A program made the position numbers and the translations under genes. A stretch of 42,013 nucleotides of DNA from positions 1-42,013 of the forward strand of contig JAAYGQ010000022.1 of NCBI GenBank assembly GCA_012727635.1, in the 5' to 3' direction. Every line of letters starts with the position of its first letter. Positions within the stretch are counted from its first letter, which is position 1. The stretch comes from Tissierellia bacterium. Its GTDB lineage: Bacteria; Bacillota; Clostridia; Peptostreptococcales; Acidaminobacteraceae. This document shows positions 6,610 to 15,426 of the stretch, one piece after another. A model generated the notes under the pieces. That model searched no databases. It had not been told where the DNA came from and was given only the letters and a program-made list of their open reading frames with translations.

Positions 6610-8949
6610 ATGAAAAACCCAACACACCAAAATAAGGCTGAACAACCAATCTTAGGAAAACTTGCTAAGCTTAGGAATATTCATGTTAAAGTCGCTCAGT
6701 GCTTTGAATTCTACTATATTGTAGAAGGAAAGATTACTGCTAACTGTTATGAAGAAGTTCACCGTTTAAAAACCGGAGATATGTTTATGGCAACCCCGGG
6801 ACAGGCTTTTATGCTTATACCGGACCATGAACCTTCCCTTTACATTCATCTAAAAATCAACCCCTCTTTTATTCAAACGAGGGAAAACCAAATCCATAAA
6901 AGACTTCCCTGTGTACTGGAAGCCAGTAAAATCAGACAGGCACAACTCAATTTGTTTTACAGAATTTACGAGGAAATCTACCAAGATAACTTTGATCAAA
7001 TCCACGAACTGGTGGATGTTTTCTTGCAAAAACTTAATTGGATAAGACCGAAAAACGAAGAAGAAATTCAATCAGATAAAAAGATTGATCTTATTTTAAA
7101 GGCCACTGCCGTCTTTGAAACAGAGGAACCTGGCTTGGAGGAACTGGCAAAATATCTTGAAATCAGTCCATCTTACCTATCAAGAGTCTTTAAAGAAGTG
7201 ACCGGAATGCGTTTTTCTGATTTTTCCCAAAGAAAAAAGCTCGAAAGATCTTCACAACTGCTACTAAGTGGTCTGAGCATCGAAGAGATTGCCAAAGAAA
7301 TTGGCTTTACCTCTAGCAAGTCCCTTAATCGTATATACAGACAATTTGTAAAAACTACACCTTCTACTTATAGAAAATATCTTTTACGACTTACTGATAA
7401 GCTAAAAAGCGAAGAAGACTTACGCTTTAAATGTTCCTTTCAAAATTTCCTTACTCATTACGCCGAACCAAGCTATACAAACACCATGAAGGAGTATCTG
7501 GGAGCTGGTTACAATAGCCACAGTCTATCCATCACAGACCCAATAATCCAAGATCCAACCCTTGGCCAACGTGCTATTTCCTTGGATAATTTTAGTGAAG
7601 ACTATTTGGAAGAAATTAAACAACTTCCCTCTATAAATTCCAACAGCCTGTTAGCCCTTAATCTTGAAATATCCCTAGAAGAAAGTGAGGATATATTCTT
7701 TAAGGATTTAAACCGCTGGGCCAAGGAAGAAGAACTCTTTAAACTTCTTGATCTTGTAAACTCCATTGACATTCCCATCATACTTTCCGTTGGCCTAAAG
7801 GACCATTCCATTCAAGACTATTGCAACAAGCATCAAAGAGAAGAATTGGGAGAATATCTAAAAATCTTAGAGGTGTTTTATAAGAAATTAATCAAAAACA
7901 TTACTCGGCCCCTGGCGGAAAAGTATTTTTATGTATTTGATACATCGGCCATCATGGAACTAGACACTCAAAAGGCTATCCTTTATTTCTTTGAATTTAT
8001 GGAAAAGTACCATCTAATGATGGAACGTCTTCTCTATACGGTAAACTATCAAAGCGTTTATCAACTAGGAAAGCAACAGGCCTATGAACTGGAAAGCATT
8101 ATAGACTTTATATCTAAAAATCGCCATCGTATTCGCTTACCCCAACACAGCAATGCCCATATTATTTTGCCCCAAAGGCTCACCTTAAAAGAACCCCACC
8201 AACTGCTGGGGGCACTTAAACTTTACAATGAAGCCATTGATGAGCTCAACGCCTTTGATGATGATCTCAGACTTAAAAAAACAAAAATAAAACTTCAAGG
8301 AATTGATATGAACATGGATCTTGATTTTGTTGATCCACTTTATATTGAACTATTCTTTAGCATCCTGACCCTAGATTTTTGGATGCACCTTAAAGGTAAA
8401 TCCAGATTGGTTCCAAATTACAATTTCAACTTCCGCTGTAGGACTAAGGAAAGCACCTTTTCCAGTAAACTCATAGGCAAGAATGGTTTCCCAACGCCCT
8501 TGTACCATATCAGCAAATTTATTTCCCAAATGCCCCAGGATGTAATCTACCACAAAGAAGGCTGCCTGATAAGTAAAAATGAAGATGAGATTCATATGCT
8601 GGTCTATACGAATCCATTTCTAGATTATTCCTTTTCTCTTGAAAAAGGATTTGAACAACTGGAAGCCTACAAAAGAGAAGTCTCTATCGATATAAGCGGC
8701 CTCAATGGGCACTACAAAGAAGTAACACAAATAATAAACTACAAACATGGTTCACCCTTCTTCCAACTTCGTAATTTTAGTCGTCCGGAGCTTATGAGCT
8801 CTGCCGAAAGAGACTACGTACGGCAACAAAGTACTCCCCTACTTATGACTGACTATATAGAAGTGAAGGATGAAATAAACCTAAACCTTGTCCTTACCCC
8901 CTTCGAAGTCCTATACAAAACCTTCACAAAAATAAAAGACCCAAGCTAG
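6610..8949 (+). CDS. AraC-family regulator fused to a GH39-like domain
   Basis: A 779-residue protein. An N-terminal cupin-type sensor (about 25-85; FYYIVEGK, LKTGDMFMATPGQ) is followed by an AraC/XylS DNA-binding domain (about 159-258) with two helix-turn-helix units, LEELAKYLEISPSYLSRVF and SIEEIAKEIGFTSSKSLNR. The remaining 500 residues resemble GH39 (beta-xylosidase-type) barrels plus the C-terminal sandwich, seen in YLGAGY near 296, the barrel-like strands, and a final SRPELMSSAERDYVRQQ segment. The position where GH39 enzymes carry the acid/base WNEP reads VFDTSAIME (about 441-449), so catalysis is doubtful and the domain may only sense sugars. The ATG at 6610 is chosen for its AAGGAGG site; an upstream ATG at 6523 lies inside the leader hairpin. 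The DNA-binding assignment is firm; GH39 is moderate. Confidence 0.8.
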   Translation: MKNPTHQNKAEQPILGKLAKLRNIHVKVAQCFEFYYIVEGKITANCYEEVHRLKTGDMFMATPGQAFMLIPDHEPSLYIHLKINPSFIQTRENQIHKRLPCVLEASKIRQAQLNLFYRIYEEIYQDNFDQIHELVDVFLQKLNWIRPKNEEEIQSDKKIDLILKATAVFETEEPGLEELAKYLEISPSYLSRVFKEVTGMRFSDFSQRKKLERSSQLLLSGLSIEEIAKEIGFTSSKSLNRIYRQFVKTTPSTYRKYLLRLTDKLKSEEDLRFKCSFQNFLTHYAEPSYTNTMKEYLGAGYNSHSLSITDPIIQDPTLGQRAISLDNFSEDYLEEIKQLPSINSNSLLALNLEISLEESEDIFFKDLNRWAKEEELFKLLDLVNSIDIPIILSVGLKDHSIQDYCNKHQREELGEYLKILEVFYKKLIKNITRPLAEKYFYVFDTSAIMELDTQKAILYFFEFMEKYHLMMERLLYTVNYQSVYQLGKQQAYELESIIDFISKNRHRIRLPQHSNAHIILPQRLTLKEPHQLLGALKLYNEAIDELNAFDDDLRLKKTKIKLQGIDMNMDLDFVDPLYIELFFSILTLDFWMHLKGKSRLVPNYNFNFRCRTKESTFSSKLIGKNGFPTPLYHISKFISQMPQDVIYHKEGCLISKNEDEIHMLVYTNPFLDYSFSLEKGFEQLEAYKREVSIDISGLNGHYKEVTQIINYKHGSPFFQLRNFSRPELMSSAERDYVRQQSTPLLMTDYIEVKDEINLNLVLTPFEVLYKTFTKIKDPS

Positions 8950-8981
8950 GGTCTTAAGGATAAATAGAAAATATTTTTATA

Positions 8982-9021
8982 GAGCTGTGCTTTGATTCTT
9001 ATCAAGTCACAGCTCATTTTT
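8982..9021. terminator. Bidirectional terminator between converging genes
   Basis: GAGCTGTG (8982-8989) pairs with CACAGCTC (9008-9015) and the inner TTGAT/ATCAA continues the stem around TCTT. T6 follows on plus and an AT-rich run follows on minus. It separates the AraC-GH39 gene from the HAD gene. Confidence 0.8.
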
Positions 9022-9039
9022 TCAATAAACTCACTTCCA

Positions 9040-9843
9040 TTAATCGGTTTTATCCAGTAGATAATAAATGAATTCTGCTACTCCATCCTCTTCACTGCTG
9101 GAAACAATAAGATCGGCTTTTTTTGCCACGCCTTCCGGTGCGTCCTTCATGGCCGCAGAAATTTCAGCTTGCTCTAACATGGCCACATCATTTTCATTGT
9201 CCCCAATAGCATAAAAGTGTTCTGCCTTTAATAAATCCTTTAGCCAGAGTCCCGCTATGCCCTTATCTGCTTCTTTACTTATAATGTCATAGAGAAAGGG
9301 CAGGGAGCGAAAAACATTTACACTGGATAAATCTCCCAGCTGGGCAATAATTTCCCTGGCTCTTTGGGGATCGTGACATACAAAACTCAGTTTGTGAATG
9401 GCTCCGGGTAGAAGCCCACTATCAAAATCCTCCATAAGTATCAGGGGCAGTCTATATTTTTGTGCGTAATTTTCATGGAGTTTGTAGCCACCAAGTAGGC
9501 CCTCTTCTCGGTTGTAAACCAGGCTCCTATCGCAGTAGACTTGGCAATATTCTCCTGTGGGAGCTAGAATTTCCCAAAGTCTCTGAGCCAGATACAGGGG
9601 AATAGATTTTTGATAGACTAAGTTGCCCTCTCGATAAATGGTGGCACCACTGCAGGCCACCACTACATCGCCGGTGCCGCTATTATCGGCAAAAAACTGA
9701 GCAGAACTAATAAGCCTACCGGTGGCTATAACAAATAGGTTTCCGCGTCTTTGCCATAAATCTATGGCCTCTTGCACCTCGGGGACCAATTGCTTTTTTC
9801 TGGTTAAAAGAGTGCCGTCCAAATCACTTAATAATAGTTTCAT
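9040..9843 (-). CDS. Cof-type HAD-superfamily phosphatase
   Basis: A 267-residue HAD hydrolase of the Cof/YidA group (class IIB cap). Motif I is LLSDLDGTLL with the nucleophile Asp7 and Asp9; motif II lies in FVIATGR; the catalytic lysine is likely in the SKEADKG segment; motif IV is IGDNENDVAML. Such enzymes dephosphorylate sugar phosphates, flavin or pyridoxal phosphates with loose specificity, so the substrate is not assigned. Its ATG overlaps the RNase R stop codon in an ATGA junction, so it is co-translated with RNase R and is the last gene of that run. Confidence 0.88.
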   Translation of the reverse strand: MKLLLSDLDGTLLTRKKQLVPEVQEAIDLWQRRGNLFVIATGRLISSAQFFADNSGTGDVVVACSGATIYREGNLVYQKSIPLYLAQRLWEILAPTGEYCQVYCDRSLVYNREEGLLGGYKLHENYAQKYRLPLILMEDFDSGLLPGAIHKLSFVCHDPQRAREIIAQLGDLSSVNVFRSLPFLYDIISKEADKGIAGLWLKDLLKAEHFYAIGDNENDVAMLEQAEISAAMKDAPEGVAKKADLIVSSSEEDGVAEFIYYLLDKTD

Positions 9844-11903
9844 AGTTTTTCCTCGGGAATAAAGTTTATCTCCCCTTGGTAGACCTGAACACTTTTTAAT
9901 ATGAGCTCAATGGACTGACCAAGATGAATTTCTTTGCCATTTCTTGCCACAAGTTTTGTCTGGTCTTGATCCAGCTCGTAGTAGTCCTGTAAATCCTCCA
10001 GTCGGATCATGCCTTCTATGGTGTTTTCCAGTTCAACAAAAATACCAAAATTAGCTACACCGGAGACTTTACCTTGGAATCGTTGGCCAATTTTATCCAT
10101 CATATATTCTGCCTTTTTTATTTCATCCATTCTACGCTCGGCCTCATCGGCTTTTCTTTCTTTTATGGAACTCTGAAGGGCTACATCGGCTAAGATTGCC
10201 TGGTAGTGCTCTCTTTTTTTTCTATTCATTTCGGTAAGAGCCTCCTTCATAATCCGGTGAATCTGTAAATCAGGATAGCGTCTAATAGGAGCCGTAAAAT
10301 GGGAATAATGTTCAAGGGCCAGGCCAAAGTGACCAATCAGTACATCGGTATAGCGAGCCTGTTTTAGATAGCGCAGAATTTTTCTTACTAGCAAGTCCTC
10401 TTCGGGCTTGCCTTTTAAACTCTTTAGAAGTTCACTGAGTTGCTTTGGATGTATGTCCTGTACATCACCTTTGATCAGATAACCAAAGCTATGCAAAAGC
10501 CTATTGAGTTCGGCCATCCTCTCGCCTTCGGGCTTCTCATGGGAGCGATAAAGAAAAGGCATTTCCATCCAGCTAAAGTGCTCGGATACGGTAGTATTGG
10601 TTAGTATCATGGCCTCTTCAATCATTTGGTCAGCCAGTCCCTGATGTCTTCTAAGAACTTCAATGGGCCAACCCTCATCGTCTAGAATAAAAAAGGGTTC
10701 ACTGCTACCAAAATCCATGGCACCCCTTTGGTCTCTTTTTATTCTAAGAAGCTCTGTCAGTTCTTTAAAGGTCTCCAACTCTCTTCTTATGGGCTCGAGT
10801 TTTTGATCTTCTTTGCCCTCTAAAAAGGCTGTAACATCATCATAAACCAGACGATAGGAGGACTGCAACACCGATGGGAATATATCCGCCGAAAGTACCT
10901 TACCCTCTTTATCAATGTCCATTACTACGGAAAAACAAAGCTTATCTTCCTTTGGATTAAGAGAACAAAGCCCATTGGAAATTTCTTCGGGAAGCATTGG
11001 AATCACATGATTCACCAGATAAACACTGGTTCCTCGTTTTAGAGCCTCCTGATCAAGCAAAGATCCTTCCTTCACATAGTGGCTCACATCGGCGATATGT
11101 ACTCCCAGTCGAAAACCACCCGCTACCTTCACGATACTTATAGCGTCATCAAAGTCCTTTGCATCGGCCCCGTCTATGGTAAAAACAAGATCTTCAATTC
11201 TTCGGCGATTGGCTATTTCTTCCGGCGAAGGATTGCGGAATCTTTTCGCTTCCTTTATAACATCCTCAGGAAATTCCATTGGCAGGTCAAATTCTTCCAC
11301 CACTAGTTTAAGATCCAGGCCGGGGCTAAAGAGCTCACCCAAACTTTGAACAACTTTCCCCTCAAGTCCCTTATAATGGCTCTCATAATGGAGGATTTCC
11401 ACTTGGACAATTTCTCCACCCCGGGCTCCTCCATTGTTTTTCTTATCAACGAATATTGAGAAGGCTAACCGGCGACTTAGGGGGATAACATAGCCCTGAC
11501 TATAGTAGGTTCCCAGGACCAACCTATGTTTTCTTTTGGTTATCTTGTTAACTTTACCTTCTTCTCGCCCACCGCGGCTAGTGGGCAGTATATTTACAAG
11601 AACTTCATCGCCATCCATAGCTCCGCCAAAATTTGAGCGGTGGACAAAGACATCTTCTTTGGATCCATCGGCATAAACAAAAAAACCATAACTGCTGCCG
11701 GGTATGGACATTCTACCGGGAAATAAGCTTTCACCCTTTCGAGGTAGATAGTCTCCTTTTTTCGTCTTTCTAATAAGGCCCTTTTCTTCCAGCTTACTTA
11801 GCTCAATTAAAAGCGCCTGTAGATCTTCTACCTGCAGAGCTCTTTGAATGTCTTCTATACTTTGAGCCCTATTTCTCCTTTTTAACAGTTCTAGGATTTC
11901 CAT
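9840..11903 (-). CDS. rnr: Ribonuclease R
   Basis: A 687-residue 3'-5' exoribonuclease that degrades structured RNA and works in RNA quality control. Domains in order are an N-terminal winged helix (about 1-60), two cold-shock-type OB folds (FPGRMSIPGSSYGFFV onward), the RNB catalytic domain with the acidic cluster IDGADAKDFDDAI (about 241-253), and an S1 domain at the C terminus (about 602-685, GKVSGVANFGIFVEL). The usual lysine-rich tail of E. coli RNase R is absent, as in many Gram-positives. The ATG at 11903 is chosen because GGAGGTTTC precedes it; longer in-frame starts would run into the OsmC gene. The gene lies 20 bases after the OsmC gene and overlaps the HAD gene by 4 bases. No smpB gene is nearby. 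Confidence 0.93.
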   Translation of the reverse strand: MEILELLKRRNRAQSIEDIQRALQVEDLQALLIELSKLEEKGLIRKTKKGDYLPRKGESLFPGRMSIPGSSYGFFVYADGSKEDVFVHRSNFGGAMDGDEVLVNILPTSRGGREEGKVNKITKRKHRLVLGTYYSQGYVIPLSRRLAFSIFVDKKNNGGARGGEIVQVEILHYESHYKGLEGKVVQSLGELFSPGLDLKLVVEEFDLPMEFPEDVIKEAKRFRNPSPEEIANRRRIEDLVFTIDGADAKDFDDAISIVKVAGGFRLGVHIADVSHYVKEGSLLDQEALKRGTSVYLVNHVIPMLPEEISNGLCSLNPKEDKLCFSVVMDIDKEGKVLSADIFPSVLQSSYRLVYDDVTAFLEGKEDQKLEPIRRELETFKELTELLRIKRDQRGAMDFGSSEPFFILDDEGWPIEVLRRHQGLADQMIEEAMILTNTTVSEHFSWMEMPFLYRSHEKPEGERMAELNRLLHSFGYLIKGDVQDIHPKQLSELLKSLKGKPEEDLLVRKILRYLKQARYTDVLIGHFGLALEHYSHFTAPIRRYPDLQIHRIMKEALTEMNRKKREHYQAILADVALQSSIKERKADEAERRMDEIKKAEYMMDKIGQRFQGKVSGVANFGIFVELENTIEGMIRLEDLQDYYELDQDQTKLVARNGKEIHLGQSIELILKSVQVYQGEINFIPEEKL

Positions 11904-11923
11904 GAAACCTCCATGGTACATTT

Positions 11924-12301
11924 TTATAGAAAAATAATCTCGTGATTCATTTTGGCCACCATGGCTACGGTGGCATGAATGGAACAATATTTACCAGCCA
12001 GTTCACAGGCCTTGGTAAATTTTTTCTTATCGGTGACGCCCAGAGCTTCAATCTTAAAATCTACATACTCTAGAGTTGCAACCTTCTCATCGCGTTTTTT
12101 GCCATCAATTGTGATGGTTACTTCTTCATAGTCTATTTTCATTTTCTCACAAAGAGATTCCAGTGTGTAGTAATAGCAGGCACTCAAAGCGCCGTAAAGA
12201 AGATTATATGGCAAATATTCACCCTCTCCCGAACCAACGGGAATTCTTCCCCTGCCATTATCAATCCATTTTTCTTTTCCGTATTTCGATGTAACCGACA
12301 T
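11924..12301 (-). CDS. OsmC-family peroxiredoxin-like protein
   Basis: A 125-residue cytoplasmic protein of the OsmC/Ohr fold. The two conserved cysteines are Cys42 (GALSACYYYTL) and Cys106 (KYCSIHATV), the pair that reduces organic or hydrogen peroxides using lipoylated or thiol donors in characterised members. Length and the YLPYNLLYGALSAC segment fit the YhfA/OsmC-like branch better than Ohr. GGAGGTAAA precedes the ATG. It lies between a lipoprotein gene and RNase R, nine bases after the former, and may protect against oxidants in an anaerobe. Confidence 0.85.
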   Translation of the reverse strand: MSVTSKYGKEKWIDNGRGRIPVGSGEGEYLPYNLLYGALSACYYYTLESLCEKMKIDYEEVTITIDGKKRDEKVATLEYVDFKIEALGVTDKKKFTKACELAGKYCSIHATVAMVAKMNHEIIFL

Positions 12302-12309
12302 TTTACCTC

Positions 12310-12711
12310 CTAGTAAATTGCTTTGTTTAGTATTTCCTTTAATCGGTAGTCTTCCCCTTTAAAAAAGCTGAAATAACGTTGAATCCGGTTTTCTCCCGAA
12401 TGAAAAGAAACATTGTCCGTAAACTCCTCATCCAAGTTAAGAGTAAAATCGAGTTTTACCATGATTAAAAGCTCATCTTCATGCTCAATCTTTATTTCAT
12501 GGAGCTCTCCGCCTAGAACATGGGACAAAAAAACGTCCCGGTAGCTGTCTTTGTCCAGGCCAAAGGGCTCAAGTATATCCATTTGCGTTTCTAAGTCTTG
12601 AGTGATTAGGCTATCATAATAATTTTCCACTACTTCCATACACATGTTCTGGGGATTTTGTGTTGCACAGGAAGTAAAAATCACTAAAACCAAAAGCAAT
12701 ATAACCCGCAT
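12310..12711 (-). CDS. Small predicted lipoprotein
   Basis: A 133-residue protein with a lipoprotein signal: MRVILLLVLVIFTSC, where cysteine 15 would be lipidated and the mature part anchored outside the membrane. The mature part is acidic, with a helix rich in VVENYYDSL and a beta-rich second half, like NTF2-type lipoproteins that begin with a short helix before a curved sheet. The function is unknown. The ATG at 12711 is used because GGAGG lies just upstream; an in-frame GTG at 12723 would place charged residues before the signal. It follows the exonuclease III gene by 21 bases. Confidence 0.72.
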   Translation of the reverse strand: MRVILLLVLVIFTSCATQNPQNMCMEVVENYYDSLITQDLETQMDILEPFGLDKDSYRDVFLSHVLGGELHEIKIEHEDELLIMVKLDFTLNLDEEFTDNVSFHSGENRIQRYFSFFKGEDYRLKEILNKAIY

Positions 12712-12732
12712 AAGTTCCTCCACAGAAACTTT

Positions 12733-13485
12733 CTAGTGCAAATGAAGACTCACTGGACAGTGATCGCTGCCTAAAACTTCAGAAAGAATCCCAGCATCTT
12801 TAATTCTTGGTAGAAATTCTTCACTAACCACAAAATAATCGATCCTCCAACCGGCATTTCTACTTCTGGCCCTGGTTATATAACTCCACCAGGAATAGGC
12901 ATCCTGAGTATCAGGATAAAAATGACGAAAAGTATCGATAAAACCAGCTTCTAGTAGAAAGTCAAAGCGTTCTCTTTCCTCATTGGTAAAGCCTGCCGAG
13001 CGCCGATTGTTATCGGGGTTATTCAGATCTATTGGTCTGTGGGCCACATTTAGGTCCCCACAAAGGATAACAGGTTTTTCTTCTCTGAGTTTTGAAAGAT
13101 ACTCCCGCAATAAATCTTCAAATTCCATGCGTTCATCTAGGCGCTGCAGCTCTCTTTTTGAGTTTGGGGTATAGACATTTACAATAAAATAGTCTTCAAA
13201 CTCCGTTGTTAGAACCCTTCCCTCATGATCAAATCTCTCATCGCCCATTTCAGTCCTCACTGAAAGAGCCGGGATTTTACTGAGAGTCATCGTACCAGAA
13301 TAGCCTTTACGCTGAGCACTGTTCCAATAGACATGATAGCCCGGTAAATCCAAATCCAGCTGATCTTCTTGGGCCTTAATTTCTTGCAAACATAGGACGT
13401 CGGGGTTTTCTTCTTCAATAAATTCTAAGAAGTTTTTATTTAATACGGCCCTAAGTCCATTGACATTCCATGAAATTAACTTCAT
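12733..13485 (-). CDS. Exodeoxyribonuclease III
   Basis: A 250-residue AP endonuclease/3'-5' exonuclease of the ExoA/XthA family for base-excision repair. Motifs seen are ISWNVNGLRAV at the N terminus, CLQEIKAQ with the metal-binding glutamate, GDLNVAH with the catalytic aspartate and asparagine, WRIDYFVVS, and the final GSDHCPV with the catalytic histidine. Length is the usual 250. The ATG at 13485 is preceded by GGAGGTAGT; a longer reading from 13512 has no site. It starts a run of lipoprotein, OsmC, RNase R and HAD genes. It could cooperate with the glycosylase at 2.6 kb, whose product abasic sites it would cut. Confidence 0.93.
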   Translation of the reverse strand: MKLISWNVNGLRAVLNKNFLEFIEEENPDVLCLQEIKAQEDQLDLDLPGYHVYWNSAQRKGYSGTMTLSKIPALSVRTEMGDERFDHEGRVLTTEFEDYFIVNVYTPNSKRELQRLDERMEFEDLLREYLSKLREEKPVILCGDLNVAHRPIDLNNPDNNRRSAGFTNEERERFDFLLEAGFIDTFRHFYPDTQDAYSWWSYITRARSRNAGWRIDYFVVSEEFLPRIKDAGILSEVLGSDHCPVSLHLH

Positions 13486-13501
13486 TACTACCTCCACAGT
13501 C

Positions 13502-13529
13502 ACTATACCCATAAGGAATCTTTGTTCAA
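13502..13529 (-). promoter_or_regulatory. Promoter of the exonuclease III run
   Basis: On the minus strand TTGAAC (13529-13524), a 16-base spacer and TATAGT (13507-13502). It lies between the terminator of the upstream gene and the ATG at 13485. Confidence 0.5.
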
Positions 13530-13530
13530 C

Positions 13531-13549
13531 AAAAAAGGGGTTTCCCCCT
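13531..13549 (-). terminator. Terminator after the DsrE-like gene
   Basis: On the minus strand AGGGG-GAAA-CCCC followed by six T. The stop codon of the gene touches the hairpin. Confidence 0.75.
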
Positions 13550-13883
13550 ATATCGTAACCACCTTTTCAGCCTTTTGAATCAGCATCAGAATTTCCTCCA
13601 TACCGGAAATTCGCCCAAGGTTTATCTGTTCCTCCAGCTCAAAATAGCTAACGCAGGTGCCACAGGCGATAAGATCAACACCGGCTTTTTCTAAAAAGTG
13701 AAGAGCTTGGTGAGAGCCTCCACCGATGGTTAGCAGTTTTACTGCCCCATTATAAAATATAATTGCATCGGGTTTTATTGGACTTGCCCAAAGTTTTGTT
13801 AAAAAGGTCCCAATTAGTTTTTTTCCCAGTTCTTTAGAGCCTCTGCCCATGGCATCATCGTTAATAATAATCACTTCTTTCAT
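13548..13883 (-). CDS. DsrE-family protein resembling the C-terminal domain of YedF
   Basis: A 111-residue protein with a DsrE/TusD-like fold. It matches the C-terminal half of the selenium-metabolism protein YedF: INDDAMGRGSKELGKKL at the start, FYNGAVKLLT in the middle and IACGTCVSYFEL with Cys74 and Cys77, then SGMEEIL. The N-terminal TusA-like domain found in full-length YedF is missing, and no separate tusA is adjacent. A role in sulfur or selenium transfer is an inference from the family. GGAGGAGTCG precedes the ATG. It follows the ATP-grasp gene by 41 bases and is separated from the next gene by a terminator, so the two form a pair. Confidence 0.8.
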   Translation of the reverse strand: MKEVIIINDDAMGRGSKELGKKLIGTFLTKLWASPIKPDAIIFYNGAVKLLTIGGGSHQALHFLEKAGVDLIACGTCVSYFELEEQINLGRISGMEEILMLIQKAEKVVTI

Positions 13884-13924
13884 CGACTCCTCCTAGCTCT
13901 AGCATACCATTTTTTGATGATAAT

Positions 13925-15229
13925 TTAAACCTTCTTTATGCTCAGGGTAGCCAGACTCTTTCCACCATAGGAGCTGGCGATTATTGGTCCTTGACAGGCT
14001 CTAGAGAAAAACCCCTGAAGTTTTCCATTGTAGACAAAAATCCCTGTCATGTGATTAAAGCTTTTCACCCCTTCTTCGAAACTAAGCATTTCGATGGCCG
14101 GCAGTTTCGCAAAGGCCTGGATCAAATACTCCCTGCCAACAAGGCTTTCCAGTGTATCTCTCCACTGCTCGCTGTCCATATCACGTCCGAGGAAAATCCC
14201 CCGGGAGGCGTAGGAATCTGTTGGTTTAAGAAGATATTCATCTTTGTGCTCAATAAATTGCGGATTCTTTGCTAGCTTCTCATCCACTAGAGCAGTATAG
14301 GGAACATGCTTTTTCACGAATTCCCTTTGCTCCGGTGTAAAAAAGTGCTGAACATCAGGGTGATGTAAAACGAAAAAAAGGACTTTGTTATGAATGATTT
14401 GACTGGCAATGGGTCCAAAAAGTTGTGTCTTTCCACAGCGGATTCCTTCTACTAATTTAGGTAGCTCATCGTACAACTTATAAAAGTCCGAAGTGACTAG
14501 GCGCCGGTAAATATAATCTAGGGGCTTTCCTTTGAAAGCTAAATAGCCATCTCTGTCTACATCGAGCTCTTGGGGCATTACATAGTCCACTTCACAGCCT
14601 CTTTTTTCAAAATGGGCTCCAAAACGACGAAACTCATCGTTGTCTATATCGGTATCTAGAATGCCAATCCTAGGGGGCGTGTTTTTATTCCAATTAGACA
14701 GGACATACTCCACCCAGCTTTCAAAGAGTTCAAAGCCCTCAATTTCATATCCTCTGGCCTTTAGCGTTTTATAAAGCTCACTATCAAAAAACAGCTCCTT
14801 TAATACTCGGTCCTCATTCATGGCCGAGCTTCCGTCGGTATTAATCTCACAGAAGCTAAAATCATCAAGGCCGCGGTAAAAAACATCCATCCGAGCCATG
14901 GGATAGACTTTTTCCAGTGGATTTTCAAGAAGGATCAGTTCCTCTAAGTTTTTTGGAAAGCCAAAGAGTTGGCGAAATCCCTCTTCCTTTTTGTATAGCT
15001 CCACCACTCGGTCAAAAAGTTCAACGCTTTTGTCCACTATGGAATGAAGGTCCAGCATTTCCTCCTCATTAAAAAAACGCGGTGAATACAAAAAGGGTAC
15101 CGGCTGTCCATCATAATAGGCTTCGGAACTTTTTTCCATTTCCTTTAGCCTAAGATAATCATTTTTATACTTACTGAAATCCCCTTCTAGGATCTCCAAT
15201 ATTTCCTCATATAATTCTTTACTCTTCAT
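13925..15229 (-). CDS. Glutathionylspermidine-synthase-like permuted ATP-grasp protein
   Basis: A 434-residue protein of the circularly permuted ATP-grasp group related to glutathionylspermidine synthase and E. coli YgiC/YjfC. Signs are FCEINTDGSSAMNED (about 125-140), a substrate-loop segment common in this group, and DEYLLKPTDSYASRGIFLG (about 340-360), the nucleotide-binding strand and glycine loop. Such enzymes form amide bonds using ATP; the substrates here cannot be told, and glutathionylspermidine is unlikely in a clostridial host. No CHAP-type amidase domain is present. AACGGAGGCG precedes the ATG. It shares a transcript with a DsrE-type sulfur-transfer protein. Confidence 0.78.
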   Translation of the reverse strand: MKSKELYEEILEILEGDFSKYKNDYLRLKEMEKSSEAYYDGQPVPFLYSPRFFNEEEMLDLHSIVDKSVELFDRVVELYKKEEGFRQLFGFPKNLEELILLENPLEKVYPMARMDVFYRGLDDFSFCEINTDGSSAMNEDRVLKELFFDSELYKTLKARGYEIEGFELFESWVEYVLSNWNKNTPPRIGILDTDIDNDEFRRFGAHFEKRGCEVDYVMPQELDVDRDGYLAFKGKPLDYIYRRLVTSDFYKLYDELPKLVEGIRCGKTQLFGPIASQIIHNKVLFFVLHHPDVQHFFTPEQREFVKKHVPYTALVDEKLAKNPQFIEHKDEYLLKPTDSYASRGIFLGRDMDSEQWRDTLESLVGREYLIQAFAKLPAIEMLSFEEGVKSFNHMTGIFVYNGKLQGFFSRACQGPIIASSYGGKSLATLSIKKV

Positions 15230-15368
15230 TTACGCCTCCGTTTCTCGTGTTGTATTACTACCCCCTTTTTATGCCTTTAATAAAATAACGTCATTAAATG
15301 CTAAGATTCTTTCACTGGGAATTTTTTAAAGCTCCACACTTTTTCAATGAAAGGCTCTTAACAAAGGG

Positions 15369-15397
15369 TCGACAAGGTCATTCATCTTTGTTATACT
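15369..15397 (+). promoter_or_regulatory. Promoter of the L25/ctc gene
   Basis: TCGACA (15369-15374), exactly 17 bases, then TATACT (15392-15397). Both hexamers match the housekeeping consensus at five of six bases. It does not look like a general-stress sigma-B promoter. Confidence 0.72.
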
Positions 15398-15426
15398 AGC
15401 TAATAGTAATAAAATTAGGAGGAACT

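Noticed and set aside
8992-9005. TTGATTCTTATCAA, a perfect match to the FNR box consensus
   Set aside because: It forms the upper stem of a bidirectional terminator between two converging genes, so there is no promoter for a regulator to act on.
13548-13883. Complete YedF selenium protein
   Set aside because: The TusA-like N-terminal domain is missing, so only the DsrE-type part is called.
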